A stretch of 64,000 nt of DNA from Bacillota bacterium (GTDB lineage: Bacteria > Bacillota > SHA-98 > UBA4971): the NCBI GenBank assembly GCA_012842395.1, contig DUSX01000002.1, forward strand, positions 124,001 through 188,000. The letters are read 5' to 3'. The first letter of the stretch is position 1, and every line of letters starts with the position of its first letter. The translations under genes were made by a program, and so were the position numbers. Below, piece by piece: positions 56,256 through 64,000 of this stretch. The notes beneath the pieces are model-generated. The model was given only the letters and a program-made list of their open reading frames with translations. It was not told where the DNA came from and ran no database searches.

Positions 56256-57437
56256 ATGAGGGGCGCCTGGGTTTGGCTGAGCGGGCTCGTTGCACGTCCT
56301 GGGGTCTTCTTCCAGGACGTCAAGGCGGGCGCGCCAGTCTGGCCATCCTTCGCCATCATGACGTTCATGTGTTGGGGCACCGGCATGTACCTCTCGGAGT
56401 CTCTGTGGCCCAGCATGCCATGGTTGCCTGCGCACGTCCTTGCAGGCGCGGTCCTGGCTGCCCTCATCGCGGCGGCGTCCCTCGCCGTGATTCACATCAT
56501 CGCTCGAGCGCTGGGTGGACGCGGTGACATGCGCAGCCTTTCCGCGCTATGGGGATACACTTACATACCTGAGATCGCGACCGGCCTTCTGATGGCGCTC
56601 GTGCTGAGGTTAGCTGTGTTCGGGAGGCAGGTCAACGGTGGTGGGAGCGGCATAGGTCTCGGATGGCTTGTCGGGATTGCGATCTTGGCACTAGTCGTCG
56701 CCATATGGTCGCTCGTGCTGCGCCTGCAGGCCCTCAGAGCAGTGTACGCGCGCAGCGTGCTGATATGCCTACTGATACTGATCCTGTCCGATGCGGCGAC
56801 GGATGTGGCGGGCTGGATCCCGCAGCTTGCCGTGAGGGCCGTGCTCGTGCCGATGGAGCCGACCTCGACCGGAGTCATGGATCCGATGGATCCGCGGGTC
56901 GCCCGCGACATCCGGACGATCCTCGAGAAGGAGATGTCGCTCGTCCCGGCATCCGGAGAAGAGGCCGAAGCCGGGATGAGCATGCATATACCCGTTAACG
57001 CTAGAGCATACCCTCCCAAGAGAGGCGATGCCGTCGTTTTCTGCCGCGACGAGCACACACGTCGCGACCTCAAGCGACGCATAGACATCGGGATACCTAC
57101 GAGGCACGGCATTGGTGGGAGCACGTCTCAGCTCGTCGCGGACGTCGCGGTGGCCCGGGTGGTCGGTCTTGAGGGAGAGGTAATTGAAGTGAGGGCCGGC
57201 CGAGTGCTCGTGAACGGCCGGGCCCTGGACGAACCTTACGTGAAAGTCCCCGGCAACCTTGCCACCTCGCCCACACTGGTCCCGGAAGGGTCATTCTTCC
57301 TGTTGGGGGACAACAGGTCGCTCGATCCCGGAGCGTATGGAGGAGGGATAGTTCGAGCAGAGAAAATCCTCGGGAGGGTGCTCCGTACCTGGGCCGACGT
57401 CATGGTCCCGCTTTCTCGACTTCTCGTGTTTGGCTGA
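56256..57437 (+). CDS. Yip1-like membrane domain fused to degenerate signal peptidase I domain
   Basis: 393 residues from ATG 56256. The N-terminal half has about five hydrophobic helices (31-50, 60-85, 105-122, 135-158, 165-195) in a Yip1-like layout. The C-terminal half follows type I signal peptidase: box C PPKRGDAVVF (253-262), box D VARVVGLEGEVIEV with VLVNGRALDEPYV (299-329), and box E LLGDNRSLD (349-357). The catalytic lysine position, normally KRVVGLPGD, is Ala300. The box B position reads PMEPT (199-203), with Pro where the serine should be; a GMSM (240-243) follows. It is therefore probably not a normal Ser-Lys protease. Next to the sigma/anti-sigma genes, perhaps a membrane sensor or scaffold. 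Function unknown. Confidence 0.75.
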   Translation: MRGAWVWLSGLVARPGVFFQDVKAGAPVWPSFAIMTFMCWGTGMYLSESLWPSMPWLPAHVLAGAVLAALIAAASLAVIHIIARALGGRGDMRSLSALWGYTYIPEIATGLLMALVLRLAVFGRQVNGGGSGIGLGWLVGIAILALVVAIWSLVLRLQALRAVYARSVLICLLILILSDAATDVAGWIPQLAVRAVLVPMEPTSTGVMDPMDPRVARDIRTILEKEMSLVPASGEEAEAGMSMHIPVNARAYPPKRGDAVVFCRDEHTRRDLKRRIDIGIPTRHGIGGSTSQLVADVAVARVVGLEGEVIEVRAGRVLVNGRALDEPYVKVPGNLATSPTLVPEGSFFLLGDNRSLDPGAYGGGIVRAEKILGRVLRTWADVMVPLSRLLVFG

Positions 57438-57505
57438 GGCGCCATTTGCGCGGATATCCTCTCGGGCTATCCTCAGAGATGTCCGATGTATGATAGAATT
57501 GGTTC

Positions 57506-57551
57506 GTGAGAAGGTGCAGGCTGCGGGCCACCTTTCTCACGGACCTTTTTT
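57506..57551 (+). terminator. Strong intrinsic terminator or attenuator before DUF1893 gene
   Basis: GTGAGAAGGTG (57506-57516) pairs with CACCTTTCTCAC (57529-57540; one bulged T), followed by GGACC and TTTTTT (57546-57551). It lies 68 bases after the fusion gene and 18 bases before the DUF1893 start. A -10-like TATGAT/TAGAAT at 57489-57499 immediately precedes the stem, so it may act as an attenuator as well as a terminator. Confidence 0.8.
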
Positions 57552-57569
57552 AACGGGAGTGCTGATGTT

Positions 57570-58022
57570 GTGAATCACGCCTGTTGTCCCCCGGGGATCC
57601 GGTCAGACGTCGAGGTGGCACGCGAGATGGTTCTTAAGAGAGGTCTCGGCCTCGTGGCGGTGAAGGATGGCGAGGTTGTCATAGGGTCACGGGAGCGCGG
57701 CGTCCGCCCCCTGGTCGAGGCGGTCCTCCGCGCGGGCGAGAGGTTGAGAGGTGCAGTCGTGGGGGATCGAGTGGTCGGGCGGGCCTCAGCGATGTTGTGC
57801 GTCTACACCGGTGTCGGCGCGGTGTACACACCGCTTGCGTCGGAGGGTGCCCTCCGCGAGCTCGCGCTGGCTGGCATCCCCGCGATCGCGGACAGCACCG
57901 CCCCGGCGATCCTTAACAGGGACGGCACTGACAGGTGTCCGTTCGAGAAGATGACGGACGGGCTCCGCACACCCGCGGAGGTCGTGGAGGCGCTGAAGGC
58001 GTTTTTCCAGACGCGTACGTGA
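57570..58022 (+). CDS. DUF1893 domain protein (deaminase-like fold)
   Basis: 150 residues from GTG 57570. Matches the small DUF1893 family (Thermotoga TM1506 type): REMVLKRGLGLVAVKDGEVV, GRASAMLCVYTGVGAVYTPLAS, and CPFEKMTDG near the C-terminus. Members have a cytidine-deaminase-like fold without an established reaction. The neighbour 20 bases downstream is a lipoate ligase-like gene, probably co-transcribed. Expression may be limited by the terminator just upstream. Confidence 0.8.
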   Translation: MNHACCPPGIRSDVEVAREMVLKRGLGLVAVKDGEVVIGSRERGVRPLVEAVLRAGERLRGAVVGDRVVGRASAMLCVYTGVGAVYTPLASEGALRELALAGIPAIADSTAPAILNRDGTDRCPFEKMTDGLRTPAEVVEALKAFFQTRT

Positions 58023-58041
58023 GTCGGGGAGGTGCGCGGGG

Positions 58042-59088
58042 GTGCGATTGTACCGACTGGGGAAGCTCGGCGGGCAGCAATCGATGCTCGTGTTCCACGC
58101 TCTTGCAAGGATGGGCCGGGAAGGCCTCATACTCGTGTCGCCAGCGGAGCCGATCGTGAGCATAGGCTATTTCCAAGACGCCCGAAAGGTGGCGGACCTA
58201 GACTACTGTAAGGCCCGAGGTATCTCGGTGATGCGGCGCGAGATCGGCGGCGGCACGACGTACCTCGATGAGAATCAGATCTTCTTTCAACTGGTCTTGA
58301 GACGGGACAACGCGGCCTTCCCGAGGCAGATCGCAGCCCTATACCAGCTTGTAGCCGGGCCCTGCGTAGATACCTACCGGGACCTTGGCGTGGACGCCGT
58401 CTTCCGCCCCGTCAACGATGTGGTCACGAGGGAGGGGCGCAAGCTTTCCGGCCTGGGTGGGGCAGACATCGGAGAGTGCATGGTATTTGTGGGAAACATA
58501 ATCCTAGACTTCGATTACGCTGCCATGGCGAGGATTCTGAAGGTGCCCAGCGAGAAGTTCCGCGACAAGGTTCACAAATCCCTCGAGGACAACCTCACCA
58601 CCCTGCTCCGGGAGACTGGGAAAAGGCCACCGCGCAAGCAGGTTGAAGATCTCCTCGCGAGACACTTCTCAGAGCGAGTGGGACAGCTCGAAGAGGCCCC
58701 GGTTGAAACCGAGGTTCTCAAGGCTGCGCGGGCTCTGGAGAGGGAGTTCATGTCAGATGAATTTCTCTTCAAGAAGGGCAGGGCCCGCGAAGGCCAAGTA
58801 AAGATCGCCGAAGGAGCCTGTGTTCTGGAACGAAACCACAAGGCTCCCGGGGGGCTCATCACGGTCACGTGCGCGATCTCGAACCATACCATACGAGACA
58901 TGTCCATTTCCGGTGATTTCACGTTTTACCCGAGAGAACGGTTGAACGACCTCGAAGAAGCGCTCGTGGGAGTGAAACATGAGGCCGCCGAGGTCGAGCG
59001 GGCCGTCCGCCGTTTCTACGAGGAATTCCACATTGACTCGCCGGGCGTTGCCCCTGCCGATTTCGCCGAAGCTATCTGCGGCGGGTGA
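58042..59088 (+). CDS. Lipoate-protein ligase A family protein
   Basis: 348 residues from GTG 58042. BPL/LplA catalytic domain: EPIVSIGYFQDARKVADLDYC, RREIGGGTTYLDENQIFF (equivalent to RRxSGGGAVYHD; the His is Leu here), NDVVTREGRKLSGLGG with the catalytic-type lysine. A C-terminal accessory domain (about 265-348: GRAREGQVKIAEGACVLERN) is present, as in full-length LplA. It could activate and attach lipoate or octanoate to 2-oxoacid dehydrogenase or GcvH proteins. The altered His leaves some doubt about substrate. Confidence 0.82.
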   Translation: MRLYRLGKLGGQQSMLVFHALARMGREGLILVSPAEPIVSIGYFQDARKVADLDYCKARGISVMRREIGGGTTYLDENQIFFQLVLRRDNAAFPRQIAALYQLVAGPCVDTYRDLGVDAVFRPVNDVVTREGRKLSGLGGADIGECMVFVGNIILDFDYAAMARILKVPSEKFRDKVHKSLEDNLTTLLRETGKRPPRKQVEDLLARHFSERVGQLEEAPVETEVLKAARALEREFMSDEFLFKKGRAREGQVKIAEGACVLERNHKAPGGLITVTCAISNHTIRDMSISGDFTFYPRERLNDLEEALVGVKHEAAEVERAVRRFYEEFHIDSPGVAPADFAEAICGG

Positions 59089-59308
59089 GAGGGGCCAACC
59101 TGCCAGCCGAGCGTGGGTGCGCCGGGGAAGGCTGCCGCCGTGAAGAGTCGGGCCCGCGGCCTGCGGCATGCGGCCTGCGGCTGCGGAGGTCGCGGCGGCG
59201 CTCGCGAGCGAACGGGTCGACTGACCGGCGGGAGCTCGCAAGCGGTCGTGCGCGGGAGCTCGGAAACGGTCGCGAGCGTGTCACGCGTTCATCAGGAGGG
59301 GGCGCGAC
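59089..59308. repeat. GC-rich gap with short direct repeats
   Basis: Non-coding. GCGGGAGCTCGCAAGCGGTCG (59228-59248) is repeated with two changes at 59252-59272, and ggcctgcggcatgcggcctgcggctgcgg forms a smaller internal repeat near 59158-59187. No regulatory function is evident. Confidence 0.6.
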
Positions 59309-60670
59309 GTGACGAAACCGAGAACCAATTATGTCTGCCAGGAATGCGGGTACGAAGCTCCGAGATGGCTCGGAAGGTGCCCGGGATGCGGGGCATGGGG
59401 GTCCCTGGTTGAGGAGGTCGTGGCAAGACCCCTCGCAGTTCCGGCCGGCGGCGGCGTTGCCGAGAGCTCGCCCGTGCCGATCACTGAGATCGAATCCACA
59501 TCGGAGTACCGGTTTTCCAGCGGCTCTCTTGAACTCGATAGGGTGCTCGGCGGGGGGATCGTCCCCGGTTCCGTGGTGTTATTGGGCGGCGACCCCGGCA
59601 TAGGCAAGTCTACTCTGCTCTTGCAGGTATCGAACGCCGTCAGCGCAAGCTTTCCCGTTCTGTACGTGTCGGGTGAGGAGTCAACAAGGCAGATAAAGCT
59701 TCGTGCGGAGAGGCTGCAAGTGCACTCAAGAGGTCTCCTCGTGGTAGCTGAGGTGGACCTGGAGAGGATCGAGCAGCACATTGATGAGGTCCGTCCTGGC
59801 CTGGTGGTGGTGGACTCGATTCAGACGGTGTACACCCGGGAACTCGGCTCCGCGCCCGGGAGCGTGTCCCAGGTGAGGGAGTGCGCGGGGCGCCTCCTCA
59901 GAAAGGCAAAGGAAGCGCAGGTGCCCATCTTCCTCGTGGGGCATGTCACTAAGTCGGGGATGCTCGCGGGCCCACGTGTGTTGGAGCACGTGGTTGACAC
60001 GGTCCTGTACTTTGAAGGCGAGCGCAACCACAGCTTCAGGGTGTTGAGGGCGGTCAAGAACAGGTTCGGCTCGACCAACGAGATCGGCGTGTTCGAGATG
60101 AGTGACTCCGGGCTGGTGGAGGTGAAGAACCCGTCGGAGCTGTTCCTCTCGGGGCGGGTGCGGGAGGTGAGCGGCCTCTGCGTCACCGCGAGCATGGAAG
60201 GGTCCAGGCCCATCCTAGCGGAGATCGAGGCTCTGGTCTGCTCAGCGCCTTTTGGAACACCGAGGCGCACCACCACGGGGGTGGACGCGAGCCGGGTCGC
60301 CATCATCCTCGCGGTGCTCGAAAAGCGTGCCGGCCTGCTGCTTTCATCACACGACGTCTACGTGAGCGTGGCGGGCGGGGCGCGGCTCGACGAGCGTGCC
60401 AGCGACCTCGCCATTGCGTGCGCGATCGCGTCGAGCTTCAGGAACGCCATCTGCGGTCCGAAAACAGTGGTGATAGGGGAAGTGGGGCTGTCGGGTGAGG
60501 TTCGAGCGGCGGGCCGAGCGGACGCGCGGATAGCTGAGGCAGCTAAGCTGGGCTTCGAACGGTGCGTGGTGCCGCTTGCCAACGCGAAGGCCCTGAAAGG
60601 CGACCGCGGCTTGCGAGTTGAGGGAGTGGCGACGGTCGGCGAGGCTTTGGAGATCGTGCTGGGGGGATAA
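59309..60670 (+). CDS. radA: DNA repair protein RadA/Sms
   Basis: RecA-like helicase aiding branch migration in recombination. 453 residues from GTG 59309. N-terminal zinc finger CQECGYEAPRWLGRCPGCG; Walker A GGDPGIGKSTLLLQ; RadA-specific KNRFG motif (VKNRFGSTNEIGVFEM); C-terminal Lon-like domain (VYVSVAGGARLDERASDLA). Ends 4 bases before disA; radA-disA adjacency is typical of Bacillota. Confidence 0.97.
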   Translation: MTKPRTNYVCQECGYEAPRWLGRCPGCGAWGSLVEEVVARPLAVPAGGGVAESSPVPITEIESTSEYRFSSGSLELDRVLGGGIVPGSVVLLGGDPGIGKSTLLLQVSNAVSASFPVLYVSGEESTRQIKLRAERLQVHSRGLLVVAEVDLERIEQHIDEVRPGLVVVDSIQTVYTRELGSAPGSVSQVRECAGRLLRKAKEAQVPIFLVGHVTKSGMLAGPRVLEHVVDTVLYFEGERNHSFRVLRAVKNRFGSTNEIGVFEMSDSGLVEVKNPSELFLSGRVREVSGLCVTASMEGSRPILAEIEALVCSAPFGTPRRTTTGVDASRVAIILAVLEKRAGLLLSSHDVYVSVAGGARLDERASDLAIACAIASSFRNAICGPKTVVIGEVGLSGEVRAAGRADARIAEAAKLGFERCVVPLANAKALKGDRGLRVEGVATVGEALEIVLGG

Positions 60671-60674
60671 GTCG

Positions 60675-61769
60675 GTGCCAGTGACGGATGTAAGACCTTC
60701 GGAAGACGTGCTCCTCAAGATGCTGAGGACGGTCGCGCCCGGCACCGTCCTGCGCGAGGGGCTTGACAGCATAATCAGCGCGAGGACTGGCGCTCTCATA
60801 GTGGTGGGTGATTCCCCCGAGGTGATGTCGCTTGTTGACGGGGGATTCCGCCTGGACTGTGACCTCACGTCCGCCCGTCTGTACGAGCTGTCGAAAATGG
60901 ATGGCGCGATCTTGCTAAGCGCGGACGCCCGGAGGATTCTTGTGGCCAACGCCCTGCTCGTGCCGGATCCTACCATCCCGTCGGGCGAGACTGGCACGCG
61001 GCACAAGACTGCCGAGAGGGTCGCGAAACAAACAGGTGAGCTCGTCATCGCCATCTCGCAGAAGAGGAACGTTATCACGCTTTACAAAGGCGGAATCAGG
61101 TACATGATTCCGGAGACCGGCGTGACCCTGGCTAGGGCCAACCAGGCCCTTCAGACGCTTGAAAAGTACCGCAGCGTAAGGGATCATGCCATGACGGAAC
61201 TGAACGCCTTGGAGTTCGAAAACTCGGTGACCCTCGGGGACGTTGCAGTGGCTGTGCTCCGCACGGTGATGGTGCGGCGAATCGCGAAGGAGATAGAGAA
61301 GTACATCTGCGAGCTCGGAAGCGAGGGCCGGCTCGTCCGGATGCAGCTCGCGGAGCTTGTGGCGAACATCGACGACGAGGGCGATCTGCTCATAGAGGAC
61401 TACATCGCCAAACCTGACGCCCGTTCCATTGACGCGGCAAGGCGCGAACTCGATGCCGCCCCCCAGGACGAGATCTTGGATCCCGTGGCGATAGTGAAGG
61501 CGCTGGGATACTCGGCGGGCGCAGCCGGCCTGGAGACCCCGGTCTCGCCCCGGGGTTACAGGACTCTAGCCAGGATCGGTAGGCTCCCGAAGTCCGTGGC
61601 GGACAATCTCGTGGCGAAGTTCAAGAGTTTACAAGGGATTCTCGACGCGTCGACCGACGACCTCGACCAGGTCGACGGGATCGGTGCCGCCCGGGCCCAC
61701 GCCATAAAGCACGGCCTCCAACGCCTGCGCGACCAGGCCCTTCTTGAGGGCCTGCGACGAGGCTCGTGA
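60675..61769 (+). CDS. disA: DNA integrity scanning protein DisA, diadenylate cyclase
   Basis: Synthesises c-di-AMP while scanning DNA. 364 residues from GTG 60675, with GGGGGGAT upstream. DAC domain motifs: MDGAILLS (DGA) and GTRHKTAERVAKQTG (RHxTA). A spine helix follows, then a C-terminal helix-hairpin-helix DNA-binding domain (LDASTDDLDQVDGIGAARA). DarA at 44405 is a likely receptor of the product. Confidence 0.97.
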   Translation: MPVTDVRPSEDVLLKMLRTVAPGTVLREGLDSIISARTGALIVVGDSPEVMSLVDGGFRLDCDLTSARLYELSKMDGAILLSADARRILVANALLVPDPTIPSGETGTRHKTAERVAKQTGELVIAISQKRNVITLYKGGIRYMIPETGVTLARANQALQTLEKYRSVRDHAMTELNALEFENSVTLGDVAVAVLRTVMVRRIAKEIEKYICELGSEGRLVRMQLAELVANIDDEGDLLIEDYIAKPDARSIDAARRELDAAPQDEILDPVAIVKALGYSAGAAGLETPVSPRGYRTLARIGRLPKSVADNLVAKFKSLQGILDASTDDLDQVDGIGAARAHAIKHGLQRLRDQALLEGLRRGS

Positions 61770-61829
61770 AGGCCCCGACCCCGGACCGGGCCGGGAAAGG
61801 AACAGTGAGGCCTCGAGTCACTCGGGTCA

Positions 61830-62234
61830 TCAGGTGAGTCCGAAGACGCCAAGGGTCGAGAGCCTGCTGCGCTCTATCTCCATGATGTGTTCCAGGTCGA
61901 GATCTAGCAGATCGCACAGCGCTGCCATATAGAACAGCGCCCTGCCGAGCTCACTTTCGACGATCTCTCGGCATTCGGGGCATAGCTTGCCGTCGAGATG
62001 GGAAGCGGTGTACTTCCGGAGGTCAGCCAGAGAAGCGTCCGGCGGGAACGTTTGGCGGGAAGCAGATATCTTCACGCAGCCGCAATTCGTGACCGCCTTG
62101 ATTATCGCGCGGTTGACCCGCGCCGATGCCTCATCGAACTTGGAGATGCAGTCGAGGATGCTTCTGTGCCTTATCAGGTATTCCGAGACCGCCTCTTGAA
62201 AGGACGGGACATCAACGTGTTCCACCCGTGTCAC
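61830..62234 (-). CDS. Conserved hypothetical protein of the disA-carD neighbourhood
   Basis: 134 residues from ATG 62234, on the strand opposite to disA and carD. Helical protein: AVSEYLIRHRSILDCISKFDEASARVNRAI, a CGCVK motif, CPECREIVESELGRALFY and LCDLLDLDLEHIMEIERSR, ending TLGVFGLT. The C-terminal helices recall MazG-like folds, and the four cysteines (CGC, CPEC) could bind metal. Similar genes occur near disA or radA in other Bacillota as far as I recall, but I cannot name the family or function. Confidence 0.75.
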   Translation of the reverse strand: MTRVEHVDVPSFQEAVSEYLIRHRSILDCISKFDEASARVNRAIIKAVTNCGCVKISASRQTFPPDASLADLRKYTASHLDGKLCPECREIVESELGRALFYMAALCDLLDLDLEHIMEIERSRLSTLGVFGLT

Positions 62235-62276
62235 CTCGCCTCGCAGAGTGTACCGGAGGAGGCGTCGGCTCTTCCC

Positions 62277-62345
62277 CCGTTAACTGCCAGCAGTTGCCAG
62301 GTTGCCAGCATCGCATCCGAGGACGGCGCCTCAAGCGGAACATGC
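62277..62345. repeat. Intergenic repeat family, fragment G
   Basis: CAGCAGTTGCCAGGTTGCCAGCATCGC (62289-62315) aligns with CAGCAGCTGCCGGGTTGCCGGTGATTGC at the start of copy E, with about five differences. Only the left part of the element is recognisable. Confidence 0.45.
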
Positions 62346-62533
62346 TTTACCGAGGTCGGGTCTGCTGAAGGCCCACTCCCCGATCAATGAGGTGTCGTCA
62401 CTTGACAGCTCCGAGCCCAGCGGCCACGACTCAATTATACTGATGCGTTTCTCAGGTTGTCAATGTTACGGGGCGCTTGGAAATACGGGCGGTCTAGCAG
62501 GCGGTGGCAACGCTGTCAGCCTATGGTATTCAA

Positions 62534-62563
62534 TTGACACCCTGAAGGCGTCCGTGTTAGAAT
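62534..62563 (+). promoter_or_regulatory. Predicted sigma-A promoter of carD
   Basis: TTGACA (62534-62539), a perfect -35; TAGAAT (62558-62563) with 18-base spacing, or TTAGAA with 17. The best-looking sigma-A promoter in the window. 222 bases before the carD start. Confidence 0.75.
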
Positions 62564-62784
62564 CAAAAAGCAGGAAGTGCTCATGATTCCGTTGTTGTCC
62601 TCCTCTTTGAGTCTTGAGTCTCGCAAGGTCCTGCGGCCAGCGGCAGGCGGTGGACGACGGGCATCGTTCGCATGGCGGCGGTTCTCTTTCGGAGGCTTGT
62701 CTTGGTTTTGACGAAACCGTCGGGGCGGGTGTCCGGGTCGGGACTCGGTCCGGGCTGGGGCGGCGACGTGTGATTGGGGGGAAC

Positions 62785-63267
62785 ATGGCCGTGTTCAACG
62801 TCGGCGACAAAGTGGTCTACCCAATGCACGGGGCTGGCGTCATCGAGGCTGTCGAAGAAAGGGAGGTCCTGGGCGAAAGGCAGAAATACTATATCCTTCG
62901 CATCCCGCTTGGTGACATGAGGGTCATGGTTCCTCTCAGCAACGCCCATGAAGTCGGCCTCCGGAGCGTGATAGGCGAGGAAGACGTCAAGAAGGTGTAC
63001 GAGATACTGGGTGGGGCCAAGACGAAGATGTCCTCGAATTGGAACCGCAGGTACCGCGCCAACCTCGAGAAGATGAAGAGCGGCGACGTATTCGCGGTGG
63101 CCGAGGTCGTGAGGAACCTCGCGTACCGTGATCGAGAGAAGGGCCTGTCCACGGGCGAGCGACGGATGCTCGACAATGCCAAGCAGATTCTCGTGAGCGA
63201 GCTGGTCGTAGCCCAGGAAGCCGAAGAGGCCGAAGTTCTCAAGGCTATCGATGAAGTCCTGCAATAG
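62785..63267 (+). CDS. carD: CarD family transcription regulator
   Basis: Binds RNA polymerase beta and stabilises open promoter complexes. 160 residues from ATG 62785 (GGGGGGAA upstream). N-terminal Tudor-like RNAP-interaction domain: FNVGDKVVYPMHGAGVIEAVEE; C-terminal helical domain with SSNWNRRYRANLEKMKSGD and AEVVRNLAYRDREKGLSTGERRM. Typical neighbour of disA and PilT/TRAM genes. Confidence 0.96.
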   Translation: MAVFNVGDKVVYPMHGAGVIEAVEEREVLGERQKYYILRIPLGDMRVMVPLSNAHEVGLRSVIGEEDVKKVYEILGGAKTKMSSNWNRRYRANLEKMKSGDVFAVAEVVRNLAYRDREKGLSTGERRMLDNAKQILVSELVVAQEAEEAEVLKAIDEVLQ

Positions 63268-63588
63268 CCGCGGACACGCGGGGGAACCTGCTCACCCTTA
63301 GGCGCGTTTACAAAGTTTAGACAGGTCGATCCTGATGCTCCGGCTCCGCGACCACCTGGCCGAACGGATAGAACCGAGCCGAGCCGAAATGAACCGTGTG
63401 AAGCGTGGGGAGCACCATCACGCGAGAGCCGCGATGCCGGACGACTTGCGAGCGAGGCACGGATATCAGTGGCGCGCAATTCCCATAATAACCCCGACAA
63501 CCAGCGTGAGATATCGCGGAAGCTCATGCGCCCCCGGAGTCCCAGGGGGCGATCAACTGTCTTGGGCGGGATGGAGGTGAGAAATCGC
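63268..63588. other. Gap between carD and PIN/TRAM gene
   Basis: 321 bases, no gene. A stem-loop at 63529-63551 (CGCCCCC/GGGGGCG, 9-base loop) lies shortly before the next start, without a T-run. No convincing promoter. Confidence 0.45.
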
Positions 63589-64000
63589 GTGCTTGACAGG
63601 TTAATCCGTCTCATCTTCCTAGTAGGTGGCTCGTTTCTGGGCGTTTTCATGTATCGGATAATGGGGGGAGTCGCGCCAGCGGCCCTCGGAACAGGTAATG
63701 AGGCGGCAGTTTTCGTTCTCATGGCGTCGGGTGGCGGACTCCTTGGTCTCCTCGTTGCACCTCTGGCCACCCAGGGTCTGCGCAGAATCACATCGAAGAT
63801 GGAATCCAACCTTCACAGAACGCCGACTCAAGACCTTGTGGTGGGCGCGTTCGGCGCCATAGTCGGCCTTCTCATCGCAGTCTTGCTGACATTGCCTTTT
63901 TCTCAGCTACCTTACATAGGGGTATACCTTCCGATAGGTTTCACGCTCTTCATGGGCTATCTCGGGATGCACGTCGCTGTGAAGAAGCGCGAAGACTTGC
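63589..64000 (+). CDS. PIN/TRAM-domain membrane protein (YacL-like), truncated by window edge
   Basis: 137 codons are present. Start GTG 63589 is preferred because GGAGGTGA lies 8 nt upstream and it yields MLDRLIRLIFLVGGSFLG, like B. subtilis YacL; ATG 63571 is in frame upstream. Four predicted transmembrane helices (about 5-25, 35-60, 80-103, 105-127), then MHVAVKKRED where the PIN nuclease-like domain should begin beyond base 64000. The family call relies on the membrane part and the carD context. Confidence 0.8.
   Translation, partial: MLDRLIRLIFLVGGSFLGVFMYRIMGGVAPAALGTGNEAAVFVLMASGGGLLGLLVAPLATQGLRRITSKMESNLHRTPTQDLVVGAFGAIVGLLIAVLLTLPFSQLPYIGVYLPIGFTLFMGYLGMHVAVKKREDL

Larger units (their letters stand above)
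62235..62784. other. Intergenic region upstream of carD
   Basis: 550 bases without a credible gene. Holds a repeat fragment near 62277-62345 and the carD promoter at 62534-62563. The transcript would have a leader of about 215 bases, in which I see no clear structure. Confidence 0.5.

Overview
The window is a GC-rich chromosomal segment of a Bacillota-like bacterium. The evidence is the class III heat-shock operon ctsR-mcsA-mcsB-clpC, the order radA-disA-(small conserved gene)-carD-PilT/TRAM, the c-di-AMP receptor DarA, and an ntp-type V-ATPase operon. No rRNA, tRNA, CRISPR array or transposase gene was found. Two features suggest a diderm (outer-membrane) lineage such as Limnochordia-like Bacillota: a secreted protein whose C-terminal half looks like an outer-membrane beta-barrel, and a peptide-binding protein with a plain signal peptide and no lipid anchor. 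This is inference, and the genus cannot be named from sequence alone.

Layout. 1-1281 (-): truncated sensor histidine kinase, divergent from an ABC-F ATPase (1634-3601). 3677-8759 (-): three-gene secreted-protein operon. 9341-11616 (+): D-Ala-D-Ala carboxypeptidase and thioredoxin reductase. 12321-21059 (+): nine-gene V-ATPase operon whose c-ring carries the Na+-ligand residues. 21066-25085 (-): oligopeptide-binding protein and two permeases. 25800-33845 (+): M16 peptidase, argS, a membrane protein, an MBL-fold lipoprotein-like hydrolase, pyrG and rho. 34031-39832 (-): a complete Opp transporter, whose binding protein is circularly permuted. 40566-44731 (+): radical SAM protein, UPF0104 membrane protein, MFS transporter and DarA. 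45026-48674 (+): a cAMP module of CHASE2 adenylate cyclase, FecR-domain protein and CRP-family regulator, with a near-consensus CRP palindrome inside it. 48914-49471: DNA alkyltransferase. 49812-54681: ctsR-mcsA-mcsB-clpC behind a CtsR operator. 55056-57437: ECF sigma, zinc-finger anti-sigma-like protein, and a Yip1/degenerate signal-peptidase fusion. 57570-59088: DUF1893 protein and lipoate ligase-like protein. 59309-63267: radA, disA, a small (-) gene, carD. 63589-end: start of a PIN/TRAM membrane protein.

How the parts connect. The V-ATPase probably couples ATP to Na+ movement. The two Opp clusters import peptides, and only the second encodes ATPases, so they may be shared. DisA makes c-di-AMP and DarA binds it. 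The CHASE2 cyclase, FecR protein and CRP regulator form a self-contained cAMP circuit. McsA/McsB/ClpC with CtsR form the arginine-phosphorylation proteolysis system.

Most notable: (1) the Opp binding protein at 38156-39832 has its usual C-terminal third moved in front of its N-terminal part; (2) a family of non-coding intergenic repeats sits in at least six gaps; (3) a bipartite motif, an identical 10-mer and 9-mer 11 nt apart, lies upstream of both the V-ATPase and rho promoters; (4) a signal peptidase-like domain without its catalytic lysine is fused to a Yip1-like membrane domain beside a sigma/anti-sigma pair; (5) the three-gene secreted operon may be a surface-fibre or outer-membrane export system.
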